Shown here: positions 63,477 through 64,000 of the stretch, piece by piece
Layout of the letters: each line of letters opens with the position of its first letter
Numbering within the stretch: position 1 is the stretch's first letter
Assembly (NCBI GenBank): GCA_011032825.1
Contig: JAADJZ010000002.1
Location: 1,364,001 to 1,428,000 of the forward strand
Direction: 5' to 3'
Length of the DNA stretch: 64,000 nt
Origin: Massariosphaeria phaeospora
Taxonomy: Eukaryota > Ascomycota > Dothideomycetes > Pleosporales
Notes under the pieces: generated by a model
Told to the model about the DNA's origin: nothing
What the model saw: the letters and a program-made list of their open reading frames with translations, nothing else
Database searches by the model: none
Made by a program: the position numbers and the translations under genes

Positions 63477-64000
63477 TCAAGGGACAAAAGAAACACTCTT
63501 CCCCCTCGATCTTGACCTTCCCCGTCGTTCCGCCACCTGGTCCACACCCTCCCGCTCATCATTCAGCACCACCTGCACCCGTCCACTAACCTTCGACTTC
63601 GCCTTCCTCGCATAGTAGCCCTGGACCTCTTCCTCTAGTTCATGGTGGCTAATCTTCGCGTATTCATCGCGTTCCCAAGTCCCTACCAAATACTCCTTCA
63701 GCTCGACCTCCTCGTCGCTAGCCTTGACGTATACTTTGAGCACGCTCATCAACATGACAACTTCGCCCTCTGCGCGGACGCTTTTCGCCAAGTCGAGTGC
63801 GGCGTCGTCGGCTTCCTGTGCAGTGACGAAGTGCCGTTTTAGCATCGTCGTGTTGCTGGGCATGGTGCGATCGGGGTCGAGGTAGAAGAGCGTTAATTGG
63901 ATGCGGAAGCAGGGGTATAGCGGTGGAGGGACAGGAAGTTTTGTTTGTAGGATCGGCGAGGGGAGAAGAAATGGTGGTGGCAGTGGGGGATTTTGCGCAG
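63477..64000 (-). CDS. Unrecognised protein, 5' end beyond window
   Basis: The minus-strand frame ends at the TGA at 63477 and is open to the window edge, with upstream sequence reading YPCFRIQLTLFYLDPDRTM before the ATG at 63863. Coding may therefore extend beyond base 64000, although starting at 63863 would give a 128-residue protein. The visible part contains HFVTAQEADDAALDLAKSV, LMSVLKVYVKASDEE, LKEYLVGTWERDEY and a basic GRSRSRGK tail. No domain is recognised. The QLTLFYLDPDRT segment before the ATG looks protein-like, favouring the longer form. Confidence 0.6.
   Translation of the reverse strand, partial: AQNPPLPPPFLLPSPILQTKLPVPPPLYPCFRIQLTLFYLDPDRTMPSNTTMLKRHFVTAQEADDAALDLAKSVRAEGEVVMLMSVLKVYVKASDEEVELKEYLVGTWERDEYAKISHHELEEEVQGYYARKAKSKVSGRVQVVLNDEREGVDQVAERRGRSRSRGKSVSFVP

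Noticed and set aside
1..64000. CRISPR arrays, bacterial operons, prophage or telomeric repeats
   Set aside because: None seen. Introns, ribosomal protein type and gene layout are fungal nuclear.

Overview
The window is nuclear DNA of a filamentous ascomycete. Genes carry short GT-AG introns (44-210 bp, many with a CTAAC/CTGAC-like branch site), coding density is moderate, and the content (HET-domain protein, P450s, F-box-like and kinase-like paralogs, Bbc1, Rrp8, eS17) is typical of Pezizomycotina. I lean towards Dothideomycetes, but that is an impression from gene content and not a placement. All functions below are read from motifs only.

Left block, 1-11.7 kb: a partial Rtr1/RPAP2 CTD phosphatase (-), the actin-patch SH3 protein Bbc1 (+), an unrecognised gene that needs either an odd intron or a frameshift (-), and a ten-exon gene (-) for a ~1277-residue protein joining a V8/trypsin-like serine protease, a long unrecognised middle, a coiled coil and C-terminal H-type lectin repeats.

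Middle block, 11.7-40.9 kb: gene-poor and repeat-rich. It holds a dispersed four-member family of unrecognised proteins (16.6, 28, 31 and 34 kb), each with a C-x2-C/C-x2-C zinc-ribbon-like element, a DRQLGW signature and one intron at the same place and phase. Around them lie decayed genes (12.7-13.7, 14.9-15.9, 27.9-29.4, 32.3-33.4 kb) whose in-frame stops are all explicable by C-to-T change, diverged tandem repeats (171-bp units at 14.4 kb, ~190-bp at 18 kb, 150-bp at 19 kb, a cluster at 38.7-39.8 kb), a coiled-coil NPF-motif protein (20.97-22.99 kb) and a 443-residue unknown (36.8-38.2 kb). The stretch 23-27 kb shows no convincing gene.

Right block, 40.9-64 kb: a divergent F-box-like pair, a tandem pair of small atypical kinase-like genes, a two-helix membrane protein, a HET-domain protein, a CAX-type cation/proton exchanger, eS17, a complete P450, a 5'-truncated P450 of another type, a 699-residue membrane protein, Rrp8, and a partial unknown gene running off the right edge.

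Housekeeping genes sit towards the two ends. The middle looks like an accessory compartment in which fast-evolving families expand and decay. The protease-lectin protein, the zinc/DRQLGW family, the kinase pair and the HET gene could all belong to self/non-self or conflict biology, but that is inference.
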